This document shows positions 63,630-64,000 of a DNA stretch of 64,000 bases, piece by piece. The notes under the pieces are model-generated. The model was not told the origin of the DNA, did no database searches, and saw nothing but the letters and a program-made list of their open reading frames with translations. Position numbers and translations under genes: made by a program. How positions within the stretch are numbered: the first letter of the stretch is position 1; each line of letters begins with the position of its first letter. The DNA comes from Unio delphinus (Eukaryota; Mollusca; Bivalvia; Unionida; Unionidae): positions 22,159,501 through 22,223,500 of the forward strand of contig JAQISU010000081.1 in assembly GCA_029339505.1 (NCBI GenBank), written 5' to 3'.

Positions 63630-64000
63630 ATGGCGCACTTACTCAACCAGAACAAAATTCTATACAGGATTAATCAATAGTGGCTTTGAAATTGTATCAA
63701 TGGACTACAAGGAAGTAAATATAAAACACCGTAGTGAAATAATCACGGATTTATTTTTATTTGTTTATTGCTGAAAATATTTTGGAATTCGTAGCGGATT
63801 TAAGTAAACAACTAAATTGAAACCTGTTACCGTGTACTCGGTGAGTGGTGTAATCAACGGAGCTGGTATAATACTCTCCTCGGTGACATTGTTTGCTCCG
63901 ATAGCTGTTCCAATCTGTATATCAGCCGCGACAACAATCGCGGGAATTATTTCAATAATAACAAAAACAATATCATCATGCAGCCAACGTAAACTACAAG
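63630..64000 (+). pseudogene. Gly/Ala-rich membrane protein, partial
   Basis: One frame reads TGLINSGFEIVSMDYKEVNI and on to a stop near 63765. After a frame change the sequence VSGVINGAGIILSSVTLF, PIAVPICISAATTIAGIISI then ITKTIS forms two or three hydrophobic segments with small residues. It is still open at the window end. Similar hydrophobic small-residue proteins with a coiled-coil tail are known to me from virus-like elements in animals, sometimes annotated as t-SNARE-like. The function is unknown. The element therefore extends beyond 64000. Confidence 0.5.

Overview
This window looks like nuclear DNA of an invertebrate animal, most likely a mollusc or other lophotrochozoan. The evidence is short coding exons with GT/AG splice sites in long AT-rich introns, many (TA)n, (CA)n and minisatellite arrays, tRNA-derived SINEs, and decayed LINE and Ty3/gypsy sequences. 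The taxon is an inference. There is no bacterial-style gene organisation and no CRISPR array.

Host genes. Two cadherin-like genes lie on the + strand. Gene A is the 3' end of a gene that begins before the window: exons 2658-2810, 3549-3633, 5600-5727 and a last exon 13814-14119 carrying the membrane span and cytoplasmic tail. Gene B begins at 43250 with a signal-peptide exon, continues in exons 49692-49766, 50229-50398 and 51326-51370, and leaves the window unfinished. Splice phases agree at every junction in both genes. At the end of the third coding exon of gene B, the exon end and its splice donor have been amplified into a 9-copy, 48-49 bp tandem array.

Repeats and ordinary mobile elements. 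1-2500: three minisatellites, one with a 319-bp higher-order period. 7750-12133: a tandem segmental duplication containing gypsy RNase H ends, next to gypsy reverse transcriptase (-). 19126-20060: a solo-LTR-like element in a GTAT microsatellite, itself hit by a CA-tailed retroposon. SINEs at 22107, 41960 and 48488. A hAT-like MITE with an 8-bp target duplication at 28587-28885. An RTE-like LINE (-) at 31.7-34.4 kb. A gag/ORF1-like ORF (-) and two opposed histone H3 fragments at 35.1-36.8 kb. Two adjacent satellite arrays at 39.2-41.2 kb. A CR1/L2-like LINE (+) at 44.8-46.6 kb, carrying its own nested MITE.

The most interesting part is about 52.3-64 kb, inside the unfinished intron of cadherin gene B. 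It holds remains of a Maverick/Polinton-like viral transposon: a major-capsid-like fragment (+), an FtsK/A32-type packaging ATPase (-), a zinc-ribbon plus parvovirus-type phospholipase A2-like protein (+), a retrovirus-type integrase (+), a 3.2-kb gene (-) fusing a family B DNA polymerase to a superfamily 1 helicase, an intact small cysteine-rich protein (+), an HNH endonuclease (+), a short helical protein (+) and the start of a glycine/alanine-rich membrane protein (+) cut by the window end. These would cover genome replication, chromosomal integration, packaging and the particle. All except the small zinc protein carry stops, frame changes or lost key residues, or are cut by the window, so this copy is a dead relic. 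A DNA polymerase fused to a helicase is not part of the textbook Polinton gene set and is the best candidate here for a poorly described system.
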